Numbered from the stretch's first letter, positions 1 through 8,541 are shown. The stretch is DNA of 64,000 nt from Exiguobacterium sp. s124 (GCF_018617485.1 NZ_JACSKH010000002.1:186001-250000); one strand, 5' to 3'. The notes: generated by a model from the sequence alone, not told the origin. Numbers and translations: made by a program.

Positions 1-4
1 CCTC

Positions 5-31
5 AAAGACGCCTCGAGTAGGCGTCTTTTT
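5..31 (+). terminator. Intrinsic terminator of an upstream gene outside the window
   Basis: Stem AAAGACGCC / GGCGTCTTT with a 7-nt loop is followed by further T residues. It presumably ends a plus-strand gene that lies to the left of the window. Confidence 0.8.
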
Positions 32-115
32 GCTGGATGTGAATAGAGTGTGACGTACATATGGACGAATCATGAACAAAGCAAAATACATATGTGAAAT
101 AGTGAACATAGGTGT

Positions 116-136
116 TATATTGTGAATGTAATCACA
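116..136 (+). promoter_or_regulatory. FNR/CRP- or Rex-type operator overlapping the doxX -10 region
   Basis: TGTGA (121-125), six bases, then TCACA (132-136) is a perfect CRP/FNR-type palindrome. The context TTGTGA...TCACAT also resembles the Rex consensus. A -10-like TATATT (116-121) abuts it, so a bound regulator would cover the promoter. The binding protein is inferred, not identified. Confidence 0.55.
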
Positions 137-175
137 TTATTCATTTATTCAACTTCTTGAAAGGGAGGAATCATC

Positions 176-682
176 ATGTTCACGAAATTTTGGCAAAATC
201 ATAACATCGCTACGGCAATCTTGACGGTGTTACGTGTCTGGCTCGGTTATCATTGGTTAACAGCAGGTTGGGGTAAAATCACAGGTGGCTTTGGAACGGA
301 AGGTTTCTTAAACAACGCGGTGACGCTCGCGACTGGAGAGCATCCAGCCGTCGCGGGATGGTGGGCTGCATTCTTAGAAAACTTTGCGATTCCGAACGCC
401 GGATTATTCGATGTCCTTATTCCTTATGGTGAATTTTTGGTCGGGTTAGGGTTATTGCTCGGTGCACTTACACGTAGCGCGGCGTTCTTCGGTCTTGTCA
501 TGAACATGGCGTTCTTGCTCTCAGGGACGGTCAGTACGAACCCGACGATGTTGATCGTATCTGTATTGATTTTGGTTGCTGGACATAACGCAGGAAAAAT
601 CGGAGTCGATGGCTTGTTCCTTCGCAACTTCGTCGAAACAAAAGTATTGCATCGTTCACCAAATCGTCAAATAGCCTCGTAA
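176..682 (+). CDS. DoxX family membrane protein
   Basis: Small integral membrane protein of the DoxX family, 168 aa, with four predicted membrane segments near residues 13-33, 78-97, 101-118 and 122-140. The first segment carries the typical GYHWLTAGWGKI stretch (DoxX pattern of Gly, Ala-Gly and Lys). Family members associate with thiosulfate or quinone redox chemistry, but the exact role of bacterial single-domain DoxX proteins is unsettled. The ATG at 176 follows a good ribosome site (GGGAGGA). A palindromic TGTGA-N6-TCACA site upstream suggests oxygen- or NADH-responsive control. It seems to be a single-gene unit; the next gene is 80 bp away with its own ribosome site. Confidence 0.85.
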   Translation: MFTKFWQNHNIATAILTVLRVWLGYHWLTAGWGKITGGFGTEGFLNNAVTLATGEHPAVAGWWAAFLENFAIPNAGLFDVLIPYGEFLVGLGLLLGALTRSAAFFGLVMNMAFLLSGTVSTNPTMLIVSVLILVAGHNAGKIGVDGLFLRNFVETKVLHRSPNRQIAS

Positions 683-762
683 CTTTTATGCACTCTCCTG
701 TGACAAACCTCTCATGTTTCGGCTACGATAGATATAGCCTACAGAGATAAAGGAGAACGCAT

Positions 763-1059
763 ATGACTACGACTCATTTTAAATGGCTTGGCTACACAGA
801 AGGTGTGTCCTTCTTGTTGTTACTGTTCATCGCGATGCCACTGAAATATATGGCGGGTATTCCACTCGCGGTCAGCATCGTCGGCGCTGCACATGGTTTC
901 TTGTTTGTTGCCTACGTGCTCGCAGCCGTTTACATGGCATGGCGCTTCCGTTGGGGCTTCAAAGTTCTGACGCTTGCCGTCATGGCATCGGTCATCCCAT
1001 TCGGACCATTTTTATTAGAAAAACGGGTACTCCCGTCAACAGAGAAGACATCGAACTGA
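763..1059 (+). CDS. DUF3817 family membrane protein
   Basis: Ninety-eight-residue hydrophobic protein with three predicted membrane helices (about 15-30, 36-60, 67-85). The opening FKWLGYTEGVSFLLLLFIAMPLK and the later AHGFLFVAYV are typical of DUF3817 (YdzA-like) proteins, whose function is unknown. Start ATG 763 is preceded by AAAGGAG. An overlapping frame at 783-1163 is a shadow: it lacks the family pattern and runs through the terminator. Confidence 0.82.
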   Translation: MTTTHFKWLGYTEGVSFLLLLFIAMPLKYMAGIPLAVSIVGAAHGFLFVAYVLAAVYMAWRFRWGFKVLTLAVMASVIPFGPFLLEKRVLPSTEKTSN

Positions 1060-1078
1060 TTCGTTCGATGTCTTTTTT
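1046..1078 (+). terminator. Terminator after the DUF3817 gene
   Basis: AGACATCGAAC / GTTCGATGTCT stem with a 6-nt loop and a T6 run; the stop codon of the gene lies in the loop. The facing MFS gene ends at 1081. Confidence 0.85.
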
Positions 1079-1080
1079 CG

Positions 1081-2334
1081 TTACGAGATGCGTTCGATCG
1101 ACTGGACTTCTGCTCGTTCTGCTTGGATATCGTGACGGATGCGATGCATGGAAATCAAAGTGAGACTAAGCAAACAAATCATACAGATGGTGTAGAGAAG
1201 AGCGACTGGAATTAAATCGCTTAAAAACCCGAAAAGAATGAACCCAAGTGGTGTGATTCCCATTGCAAGTGACTCGAGGACTCCCATTACACGACCTAGA
1301 TAATTGGGATCTGTGTTCGTTTGTAAATACATCTGAATCGGAATATTGGCTCGAATAACGAAGAGGCCACTCAATAAAGCGAAAAATGAAAAGAATAAGA
1401 TAGCGGGCAATACGTTGAATGTAAAGTAAAGTGGGATGGCTGGACCGATAAAAAGTAAGCTTAAAGCAATTAAGGCACTTCTCATCGTTGAAAGTCGGTA
1501 CTTAATTTTGAAGAATGGTAATGCATGTAGTAATGAAGCGACTAAAAACCCAATGGCGAACATACTTTCTAAAAATCCGAACTGAAGAGGTGATACCCCG
1601 ATTTCTTGTAAGGCAGCAATAGGGAATAAGACTTCGGATGCGACAAAAAAGAAATTAAGAAAAGTAGCGAGGAGCGCAATGGTCCATAAAACACGCTGTT
1701 TTTTAAGATATTGAAACCCGGATTGTACTTCTTTCCAAGTCGACTGAGACGTTTCTTGAATATCGCGGGTTTGAAATTTAAGTTGAGTGGCGACTAATCC
1801 TGCGATGAAAAATAATACAGCTGAACTGAACAAGAATACGGAAATCGGTAGAATTTTAAATAAAGCTCCGGCCAATAAAGGTGTGCCGATACTTGAAAAT
1901 GAGATGATACTTTGGATTAATGAGTTTGTCCGTTGTAACTCTTCTTCCTTAAACAAAAGAGGGATTGAGCTAGATAAAGTCACGGATAGGAAAGTTGAAA
2001 AAACAGAGAGTAATGCGGTGATCAAAAGATAAGCAGGGACATTAAATGTCCAAATTAAGCTCGAAATTCCGGCAAGAAGAAACAGCATTCCATTTAACGT
2101 TTCCATATTTACGATGACACGCTTGCGATTTAGCTTGTCTGCATAAGCACCAGCAAAAGGAGAGAGCAGAATGCGAGGAAGGGTTCCTGCTAATAAGACA
2201 ATCGCAAATTGTAACCCTGAACCGGAAGTGGTAAGTACAGTCAATCCGGCGATAAATGTGAACAAGTTTGAGGCGAACAACGACATGAATTTTCCGATTA
2301 ACAAGATGTGTAGATTCGAAAATGATTTTTTCAT
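1081..2334 (-). CDS. MFS transporter, likely drug or metabolite exporter
   Basis: A 417-aa major facilitator with about 12 hydrophobic segments. The loop after TM2 carries the motif-A-like GAYADKLNRKRVIV. The overall pattern (FASNLFTFIAGLTVLTTSGSG at the start, central charged loop near 195-210) fits the MFS_3/enterobactin-exporter-like group of Bacillales. ATG 2334 has AAAGGAGA upstream. It is divergent from an XRE-TPR regulator across a 109-bp region with two palindromes, so the regulator probably controls it. The substrate cannot be told from sequence. Confidence 0.82.
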   Translation of the reverse strand: MKKSFSNLHILLIGKFMSLFASNLFTFIAGLTVLTTSGSGLQFAIVLLAGTLPRILLSPFAGAYADKLNRKRVIVNMETLNGMLFLLAGISSLIWTFNVPAYLLITALLSVFSTFLSVTLSSSIPLLFKEEELQRTNSLIQSIISFSSIGTPLLAGALFKILPISVFLFSSAVLFFIAGLVATQLKFQTRDIQETSQSTWKEVQSGFQYLKKQRVLWTIALLATFLNFFFVASEVLFPIAALQEIGVSPLQFGFLESMFAIGFLVASLLHALPFFKIKYRLSTMRSALIALSLLFIGPAIPLYFTFNVLPAILFFSFFALLSGLFVIRANIPIQMYLQTNTDPNYLGRVMGVLESLAMGITPLGFILFGFLSDLIPVALLYTICMICLLSLTLISMHRIRHDIQAERAEVQSIERIS

Positions 2335-2356
2335 AAGAAGTCTCCTTTACAAATTA

Positions 2357-2373
2357 GTTAAATGTGATTTAAC
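2357..2373. promoter_or_regulatory. Inverted repeat between the MFS exporter and the XRE-TPR regulator
   Basis: GTTAAAT-GTG-ATTTAAC is a perfect 7+7 inverted repeat just upstream of the MFS start. It shares GTTAAA/TTTAAC half-sites with the second palindrome at 2409-2431 and is a candidate operator for the divergent regulator. Confidence 0.45.
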
Positions 2374-2408
2374 ATTATCATAAAGGCAATTGAGTGAAAT
2401 GTAAACAT

Positions 2409-2431
2409 AAAGTTCAATATAATTTAACTTT
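2409..2431 (+). promoter_or_regulatory. Palindrome over the -10 box of the XRE-TPR regulator gene
   Basis: AAAGTT and AACTTT arms flank TATAAT (2418-2423), so the palindrome surrounds a consensus -10 element about 20 bp before the regulator start. This layout suggests autoregulation; the protein that binds is inferred. Confidence 0.45.
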
Positions 2432-2443
2432 AAGGGGTGTCAT

Positions 2444-3664
2444 ATGATTGGAGAGCGAATTAAAGCATTGCGAAAACAGAAAAAAATGACTCAAACACAG
2501 TTGGCGGAAGGAATTGTCACGAAATCAATGCTTAGCATGATTGAGAATGGAAAAGCGGAGGCATCGATGCGCAGTTTGCGAGAACTCGCCAGTCGATTGG
2601 ATGTATCAGTACAGTTTTTGCTCAAAGATTCTAGAGAGTCTGAACTACAAAAACTTGTAGAGGAAATCGAGTACGCAGATATGGGTTTTATGAAATGGGA
2701 CAATAAAGATATTATCGAGCGTTTAGAACCATTTCTTGATAGTGACATGCAATCGATTTGGTTGGGACGAGCGTATGTTTTTTATGGTGACGCCATTTTG
2801 ACGAATGATAATCGGGATTTAGTATTAAGTTATTATGATCGTGCTATTGAGTTATTTGAACGATTAGGTGAGAAAGATGAAATTGCAATGACGCGAATCG
2901 GTCAAGCATATTATTTAATGCACTGGGATCGATTTGATGAAGCGGGTGAAAAAATCGAACTGATTGAACAGCTCGATTCTCAAGCGATGAAAACAAAAAC
3001 ACGTATCGAATTTTATATGTTACTTGTTTTTAAAGAATTACTTTACAACGCTCAATTGTCTCACGCTATTCAATATTTAGAAGAAGCATTGAATTATATG
3101 AAACAGACTCGAACTTATTATCGAGCAGATGACGTATATCGAGCTCTCGTCATTTGCGCACTTTATCGAAAAGAGAATGAATTGATTCAGACAGCAATCA
3201 TGAAAGCTCGACAGTATGTTGATTTTACCGAAGATGATTCTTCTAGAATGAGATTGGCGTTTACAGAAGGCTTAGTGGCGATGAAACAAAATAATGTAGA
3301 CTTGATGGGGGTTCAATTAAACATTATCGAAAAAATCTTGCAAAAAGAAGAAAGCTATATGGTGATTAAAGAGGAAAAACGCTTCATTACTCCTTTTGAA
3401 ATGTTCAAAGGAGTTTATCATGCGATGAAAGGTGATATCGAAAAAGCGGAAGTATTCTTAAATGAATTGTGGGAAAGAAGAAATGAATGGCAACTGAAGC
3501 ATAGCTTGATTGACCAAGCCATTTATTTAGAAGGACTATTACTTGGCACCCTTTACGGATGTGGGAATCAATGGTTAGAGGAGATCGAGATACTTATTGA
3601 TCAATTCCCTGAAGGGTACTATCATCAAAACTTAACGGGGCTACTAGTTAAAATCAAAGGCTGA
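2444..3664 (+). CDS. XRE-family regulator with C-terminal TPR domain
   Basis: 406-aa regulator. Residues 2-60 form an XRE helix-turn-helix (IGERIKALRKQKKMTQTQLA, then SMIENGKAEASMRSLRELASRL). The rest is helical, in TPR-like pairs from about 100 to 400 (for example SYYDRAIELFERLGEKDEIAM). This is the architecture of the Rgg/PlcR/AimR-like superfamily, whose TPR domains often bind peptides. No peptide precursor gene is visible next to it. It is divergent from the MFS exporter, its likely target. The start has AAGGGG at a suitable distance. Local AT content is higher than in the neighbours, which may mean this two-gene unit was acquired. Confidence 0.8.
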   Translation: MIGERIKALRKQKKMTQTQLAEGIVTKSMLSMIENGKAEASMRSLRELASRLDVSVQFLLKDSRESELQKLVEEIEYADMGFMKWDNKDIIERLEPFLDSDMQSIWLGRAYVFYGDAILTNDNRDLVLSYYDRAIELFERLGEKDEIAMTRIGQAYYLMHWDRFDEAGEKIELIEQLDSQAMKTKTRIEFYMLLVFKELLYNAQLSHAIQYLEEALNYMKQTRTYYRADDVYRALVICALYRKENELIQTAIMKARQYVDFTEDDSSRMRLAFTEGLVAMKQNNVDLMGVQLNIIEKILQKEESYMVIKEEKRFITPFEMFKGVYHAMKGDIEKAEVFLNELWERRNEWQLKHSLIDQAIYLEGLLLGTLYGCGNQWLEEIEILIDQFPEGYYHQNLTGLLVKIKG

Positions 3665-3668
3665 CGTA

Positions 3669-4676
3669 TCAGCCCTTGAATGTTTGAATCAATGTTCCTT
3701 GACCATGCTCGACTTGGACAGAAGCGTGAGCCCCGTTGACGAACGTCATCTGTGGGGGGACGTGTCCGCAATCGATATCGTAAAAGATTGGAATACCTAG
3801 CATGTGGTGAAGCTCTTCATACATCATCTCGACCGTATAGTCTTGATGCACAGATGGGGCATCACTTCGTCCGAATAGAATACCAGACGTATGATCGAAC
3901 CAACCGGCCCACTTCATTTGAAGGAGGGTCCTTTTTAATGCCGGAACGTTCATCTCGGCATTCTCAAAATACCAAAGAATCGGTTCATCCTTCAGGTATT
4001 CATGTTGGAATGTCTTGACGTCTCCATACGGTGTCCCGATTGTATGTAAGAGCACATCGAGACATCCACCAAGCAATCGACCTGTCGCGTGTTGACCCCC
4101 AATCGCTTTCCATTCAGTCGTTTCCGTCAAATGAAACAGGTGTGGCGTCGGATTGTCAAACTGCCACTCCTTTTGAAACTTCTCAGACGAGCGCTGGATG
4201 ACTGTCTCGTCGACCCGCGTCGACAATACATCTAACCAACGTGAACTCGTCTCGTCCCACATATCCGCACGTAAATCGACCAGGTTCGGACCATGGGCCG
4301 AGGCGATTCCGGTTTTTAGCGTATAGACGAAGAGTAACAAACTCGTATCTGAATAACCGAGCATCCATTTTGCGGGTAAGGATTGCCACTCGATTTGGTC
4401 GAGGATCTCCATTAAAAGTTCTCCGCCCCAAGGCGGAATGATCAAGTCGACAGTGTCGTCTTGAAGGAGATTGGTTAATTCATTTACTCGTACGCGAGCC
4501 GGGGAGGACTTCCCGAATTGTTGTTTCCACGCATTTGGAGTGAATTGCAACGTGAACCCTCGATCAGAAAACTTATGTTCCGCTTGATGCAATAAATGGT
4601 GTAGTTCTGTTGGTATACCGGATGATGGGGCAGTGACCCCAATCTGATGACCGGTTAACTGTGGATAACGAATCAT
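3669..4676 (-). CDS. S66 family peptidase (LD-carboxypeptidase / MccF-like)
   Basis: A 335-aa protein of peptidase family S66, which holds LD-carboxypeptidases of murein recycling and MccF-type enzymes that degrade microcin C. The nucleophile motif GYSDTS places the catalytic Ser at about residue 109. PPWGGELL precedes it, and ILWYFENAEM and YDIDCGHVPPQ probably supply the Glu and His of the triad. ATG 4676 has AGGAGGTCG upstream. The gene converges on the XRE regulator with only 4 bp between stops; a short hairpin (3657-3677) sits there without a clear T-run. Cell-wall recycling versus antibiotic immunity cannot be separated here. Confidence 0.85.
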   Translation of the reverse strand: MIRYPQLTGHQIGVTAPSSGIPTELHHLLHQAEHKFSDRGFTLQFTPNAWKQQFGKSSPARVRVNELTNLLQDDTVDLIIPPWGGELLMEILDQIEWQSLPAKWMLGYSDTSLLLFVYTLKTGIASAHGPNLVDLRADMWDETSSRWLDVLSTRVDETVIQRSSEKFQKEWQFDNPTPHLFHLTETTEWKAIGGQHATGRLLGGCLDVLLHTIGTPYGDVKTFQHEYLKDEPILWYFENAEMNVPALKRTLLQMKWAGWFDHTSGILFGRSDAPSVHQDYTVEMMYEELHHMLGIPIFYDIDCGHVPPQMTFVNGAHASVQVEHGQGTLIQTFKG

Positions 4677-4739
4677 GACGACCTCCTGTGGATAAGTGAT
4701 AAATGGGATGGGGTAAGACGGTTATCCACATGTGGACAA

Positions 4740-5066
4740 CTAGTTGGAACGCATACGTTCCGCATGACGCATTCCCCATTCGTTCATCGCTTCGAGAATC
4801 GGGATGAGTGTTTTCCCATACTCACTTAAGCGATAGTCGACACGGGGGGGAACTTCTGGATAGACGGTCCGGATGACGATATCCTGTTCTTCCAAGTCAC
4901 GGAGTTGCGCGGTCAATATCTTTTGACTGATCTTTGGTAATGCTCGCTTCAACTCACTGAAGCGTAACGTGTCACCATTGATTAGGACGAGGAGGATGGA
5001 GTGCTTCCATTTTCCTGTGATTAGTTCAAGTGCCGTATCGACCTCGCAGCTTGTTATCTTCGTCAC
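4740..5066 (-). CDS. HxlR family transcriptional regulator
   Basis: Winged-helix regulator of the HxlR group, about 108 aa. It has the family pattern CEVDTALELITGKWKHSILL, then SELKRALPKISQKILTAQLRDLEE and YPEVPPRVDYRLSEYG. An N-terminal Cys is present, as in redox- or electrophile-sensing members. GTG at 5066 lies 7 bases after AAGGAAG; the in-frame GTG at 5072 touches that site and is less likely. It is divergent from the VOC-domain gene, a common pairing, so it may regulate that gene. Confidence 0.85.
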   Translation of the reverse strand: MTKITSCEVDTALELITGKWKHSILLVLINGDTLRFSELKRALPKISQKILTAQLRDLEEQDIVIRTVYPEVPPRVDYRLSEYGKTLIPILEAMNEWGMRHAERMRSN

Positions 5067-5173
5067 AATCACTCTTCCTTTCCAATAGTATCGTTGAGGT
5101 AACTATACCACCTTTTTGTGCCTACTTCTGCAACATAAGCCGAGCGGGTATAGTGAAGAGGAGGTGATTGTAT

Positions 5174-5977
5174 ATGAAAATCGAGAAAATTGAATTAGGA
5201 CCGGTGACGCTTCGAGTTCGTGACATTGAACAAGTGACACAATTTTATGTAGACGTGATCGGGATGAGCGTCCTAGAAGAAACCGAAGGGCTTGTCACGC
5301 TCGGAACGAAGGAGCGTCCGCTCGTCATCTTGCGCAGTGTTCCCGAAGCGAAGACAAATCCGCGGGCGGCGGGATTATTTCATTTAGCGATTCTCTTACC
5401 GAATCGTGTAGCGTTAGGAAGTATCTTGGCACATCTCATCGAGCGGCGTATCGAAGTCGGGCAAGGCGACCATTTGGTGAGCGAGGCGTTCTACTTGAGT
5501 GACCCAGAAGGGAACGGAATCGAGCTATACGCCGATCGTCCGAAAGAACAATGGAGCTATGAAGCGAACGGGCATGTGAAAATGGCGACTGAGCCGGTCG
5601 ACTATGAATCGATGCTTCAAGCTGCAGCCGATCGACCGTTTACAGGTTTACCAGTCGGGACGACGATGGGACATGTGCATTTTAAAGTCCGGTCCATCGA
5701 GGCGGCGAAACGCTTCTACCATGACCGACTCGGATTTTCCATCACGACCGATTCTTATCCGGGGGCATTGTTCCTTGCGGCCGACGGATATCACCATCAC
5801 GTTGGGACGAACGTGTGGGCACGTCCGAGTGATGCGTTAGGGGTTGAGGCCGGACTCGAGGCGTGGACACTTCTCGTCGATGAAGAGACGAATCAGGCAC
5901 TAGGAGGAACATCGTCTGAGTGGTCGTTGACCGATGAGGACGGAATTACCGTGCATATAAAAAGAACGGGCGCTTGA
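5174..5977 (+). CDS. Two-domain VOC family protein (CatE-like ring-cleaving dioxygenase)
   Basis: 267-aa protein with two vicinal-oxygen-chelate domains (about 1-120 and 145-265). Each has a metal-ligand His (AGLFHLAILLPN and GHVHFKVRS) and a C-terminal Glu region (DPEGNGIELYADRP). It resembles the CatE/YfiE group of Bacillus proteins annotated as catechol-2,3-dioxygenases. ATG 5174 is spaced well from GAGGAGGTGA; the in-frame TTG at 5168 abuts the ribosome site. It is divergent from the HxlR gene. Substrate is inferred from family only. Confidence 0.85.
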   Translation: MKIEKIELGPVTLRVRDIEQVTQFYVDVIGMSVLEETEGLVTLGTKERPLVILRSVPEAKTNPRAAGLFHLAILLPNRVALGSILAHLIERRIEVGQGDHLVSEAFYLSDPEGNGIELYADRPKEQWSYEANGHVKMATEPVDYESMLQAAADRPFTGLPVGTTMGHVHFKVRSIEAAKRFYHDRLGFSITTDSYPGALFLAADGYHHHVGTNVWARPSDALGVEAGLEAWTLLVDEETNQALGGTSSEWSLTDEDGITVHIKRTGA

Positions 5978-5991
5978 GGCGTCCGTTCTTT
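5961..5991. terminator. Bidirectional terminator
   Basis: AAAGAACGG / CCGTTCTTT stem with a GC-rich inner hairpin lies between the convergent VOC and exonuclease genes. Confidence 0.8.
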
Positions 5992-5992
5992 A

Positions 5993-6985
5993 TTAACGTG
6001 CGGATACTTTCTTCTGACTTGCATTGAATGAGAGACGAAGTCCGCGTTTTTGATACGCTTGCTCGACTCGCTTCGGATTGATGCTGAGCTCGAGATGAGC
6101 TAGCTTCAAATGTTCAAGTGCTGGCACCGTGACATCGAGACGAACGAGCTCCATATTGCGCTCTGCTTTTTTGCGTGTTCGTCTCAAGTTACGGGGCACC
6201 TCCTCTGACGTCAGTGCCGCGATCGTTTCATTTACTTGTTGTCGTTTGTCACCTTTGATACTCAAGGCAGAATACAGCTTATCGAGCGAACCGAATCGTT
6301 TGATCAATTGGACCGATTGGCTTTCGTCGAGCCCTGCAACTGGCGGAATCCCGTCAGAACGGTCTCCCGTCAACGCTTTAACGGCTGACAGTTGCTTCGG
6401 TTTCAATCCTTCGTATAACGCCGCAATCTCTTCTGGTCGAATTTCTAAATGACGTTTGAGCGGTAATGGGCGGTTATCACGAATGTCACAGCGAGCCTGC
6501 ATTTGCTGAAGCTCCTGTGTTTGCAACCAAACGGTGATTCGTGGACTGACAAGCTGTAACAAGTCTTTGTCTTTTGTCATGATGACCACAGGTGCACTGC
6601 AACTGAATTTACGCGCGATGTGGGCAATTAAATCTTCCCCTTCATAGCCCTCTACTTGGAATTGTGGAATCCCACTATCTTCAAGCAGTTGACGCATGAG
6701 TTCCATTTGCGCTTTCAATTCAGGCGGTGTTTGACGTCTGCGGCGTTTATAGCCCGGGTAGAGTTCTCGACGCCATAATGTTTCACGTGAGACGTCCCAG
6801 ACGACGACAAAGTGAGTCGGACGATGTCTACGTAGAATCGTCCGGATGAGGCCGGTCATTCCGATGACGGCACTCCGATCGTTTTTAGATACCTCGCGTC
6901 CTTTTTTCGTTCGGCTCGCGGCGGCACCATAGTAAGCACTGGCCAGCATGGAGTTACCGTCAATCAAAAATAGTTTGCGTTCCAT
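5993..6985 (-). CDS. 5'-3' exonuclease (YpcP-like, Pol I N-domain family)
   Basis: 330-aa stand-alone 5'-3' exonuclease, homologous to the N-terminal domain of DNA polymerase I. Acidic metal-binding motifs are visible in order: LFLIDGNSM at the start, VVVWDVS (about 60), EGYEGEDLIAHIA (about 118), MTKDKDLLQL (about 138) and LTGDRSDGIPPVAGLD (about 205), the last in the helix-hairpin region. Such proteins remove RNA primers and flaps. It is longer than the typical YpcP because of a basic tail after residue 255. ATG 6985 has GAAGG upstream. Confidence 0.85.
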   Translation of the reverse strand: MERKLFLIDGNSMLASAYYGAAASRTKKGREVSKNDRSAVIGMTGLIRTILRRHRPTHFVVVWDVSRETLWRRELYPGYKRRRRQTPPELKAQMELMRQLLEDSGIPQFQVEGYEGEDLIAHIARKFSCSAPVVIMTKDKDLLQLVSPRITVWLQTQELQQMQARCDIRDNRPLPLKRHLEIRPEEIAALYEGLKPKQLSAVKALTGDRSDGIPPVAGLDESQSVQLIKRFGSLDKLYSALSIKGDKRQQVNETIAALTSEEVPRNLRRTRKKAERNMELVRLDVTVPALEHLKLAHLELSINPKRVEQAYQKRGLRLSFNASQKKVSAR

Positions 6986-7053
6986 GCGTAACCTTCTTTC
7001 TATTTCTTTCTGTTTAAACCGAACATCTCGCCATGTTTCGGTGATGTTGTGTC

Positions 7054-7073
7054 ATTGAGTGCGTGACACTCAA
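7054..7073. promoter_or_regulatory. Inverted repeat upstream of the exonuclease gene
   Basis: TTGAGTG-CGTGA-CACTCAA is a perfect 7+7 inverted repeat in the 200-bp space between the exonuclease start and the terminator of the CNNM gene. It could be an operator or an RNA hairpin; nothing else identifies it. Confidence 0.3.
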
Positions 7074-7141
7074 ATAAGCAACATATGTGCAGTATATCAC
7101 GGCAAGAGGCGAAAATATAGCGACAGTTCAGCTCACATATC

Positions 7142-7171
7142 AAAAACCCTTCTCTAAAATATAGAGAAGGG
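7142..7171 (-). terminator. Terminator of the CNNM/CorC gene
   Basis: On the minus strand CCCTTCTCT / AGAGAAGGG closes a small loop and is followed by T5. Confidence 0.85.
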
Positions 7172-7185
7172 CGTTAAGAAAAGCG

Positions 7186-8541
7186 TTATTCTGATACGGG
7201 TTCCTCATCTTCATAAGAGGCTAAGATCAAATCGACGAAGACGATTCGGTGGTTATCGACCTCACTGACAATCAGTTCATGATTACCAGGCAAAATGAAC
7301 CGTTCTCCTGTTCGTGCGTTCGCTTTTTGTGACAAAACGAATCCGCCGACCGTATCGACGTCATCTTCAATTTCGATCCCGAACCGCTCCTCTAGTTCTT
7401 GCGTCAACACAAGTCCAGAGAGGCGATAATGCTTCGGAGCAATTTCGGTAATTTCTGCTTGTTCATCTCGGTCGAACTCGTCGCGAATCTCACCAACGAT
7501 TTCTTCCAAAATATCTTCAATCGTCAAGAGGCCCGCAGTCCCCCCGTACTCATCGATGACTAAGCACATCATCGTCTGCGCGTTTTGCATCTTCACCATC
7601 GCTTCTTGGAGCGGTGTGAATTCGGTGACGAGTGGTAATTGGTGAATGAACGACTCGAATGGTGCATCATTTTTTGACAGTTGAGCAGTAAAGAGTTGCT
7701 TCGCATTCACGAATCCGAGGACGTCATCACGATCTCCATCTCTTGTGACTGGATAACGTGTGTACTGGTGCTCTTCGACAACTGAAATGATCTCTTCAAT
7801 TGTATCTTCTTCATCGATTGTGACCATATTCATACGTGGAACCATGGCATCTTTTGCGATTCGTTCGTCAAACGAGAAGATGTTTTGTACATACGCCAAC
7901 TCGTTTTCGTTAATTTCACCACTGCGGAAACTTTCCGTCATGATGATTTTCAGCTCTTCTTCTGAGTGTGCCGTCTCCTGCGCCGTCGTCTGCACTCCGA
8001 ATAAACGGAGAGTGAGACGTGCCATGCTGTTCAAGGCACGAATGAACGGGTAGAAGATTTTCGTGAACACGTAGAGCGGGCGTGCGACAAGGAGCGTCAA
8101 CTTTTCGGCTTCATGAACCGCAAGTGTTTTCGGAACGAGTTCCCCGATGACGACGTGCAGGAACGCAATGAGTAAGAATGCGATCATGAACGACAAGAAT
8201 GTCACGAGAGATGGCGATAAGTTTAGCTGGTCGACCAACGTGTGGATATATGTTTCGATTTGATCGGCACCAATCCATCCGAGCCCGAGTGCAGAAAGCG
8301 TGATTCCGAACTGAGATGCAGAAAGGGAGTCGTCGATATTCTCGATGACTTTTTTTGCGCTGACCGCTCTCTTATTTCCTTCAAGCACGAGCTGGTCAAG
8401 TCGAGCGCCACGCACTTTCACAATTGAAAATTCGGCTGCCACGAAAAAGGCGGTCAAAAAGATTAAGAGCGCAACGATGAGTAAGCTGAGTAACATGGGA
8501 CTGTCCAACAATTCCCCCAAAAATCGGGGAGTCACCTCCAT
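7186..8541 (-). CDS. CNNM/DUF21 - CBS - CorC_HlyC family membrane protein
   Basis: Integral membrane protein of the 'hemolysin' (CNNM/TlyC) family, about 445-451 aa. It has a DUF21 domain with four membrane segments (first AFFVAAEFSIVKVRGARLDQL), a CBS pair (MVPRMNMVTIDEEDTIEEII onwards) and a C-terminal CorC_HlyC transport-associated domain. Relatives take part in magnesium homeostasis. The start is unclear. ATG 8541 has no ribosome site before it, but a strong GGAGGTGA lies just inside the frame and would serve a TTG at 8520. A promoter at 8597-8625 rules out starts further upstream. Confidence 0.82.
   Translation of the reverse strand: MEVTPRFLGELLDSPMLLSLLIVALLIFLTAFFVAAEFSIVKVRGARLDQLVLEGNKRAVSAKKVIENIDDSLSASQFGITLSALGLGWIGADQIETYIHTLVDQLNLSPSLVTFLSFMIAFLLIAFLHVVIGELVPKTLAVHEAEKLTLLVARPLYVFTKIFYPFIRALNSMARLTLRLFGVQTTAQETAHSEEELKIIMTESFRSGEINENELAYVQNIFSFDERIAKDAMVPRMNMVTIDEEDTIEEIISVVEEHQYTRYPVTRDGDRDDVLGFVNAKQLFTAQLSKNDAPFESFIHQLPLVTEFTPLQEAMVKMQNAQTMMCLVIDEYGGTAGLLTIEDILEEIVGEIRDEFDRDEQAEITEIAPKHYRLSGLVLTQELEERFGIEIEDDVDTVGGFVLSQKANARTGERFILPGNHELIVSEVDNHRIVFVDLILASYEDEEPVSE

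Noticed and set aside
3657-3677. Terminator between the XRE-TPR gene and the S66 peptidase
   Set aside because: A GGCTGA/TCAGCC hairpin is present but neither strand has a T-run, so it was not listed as a feature.
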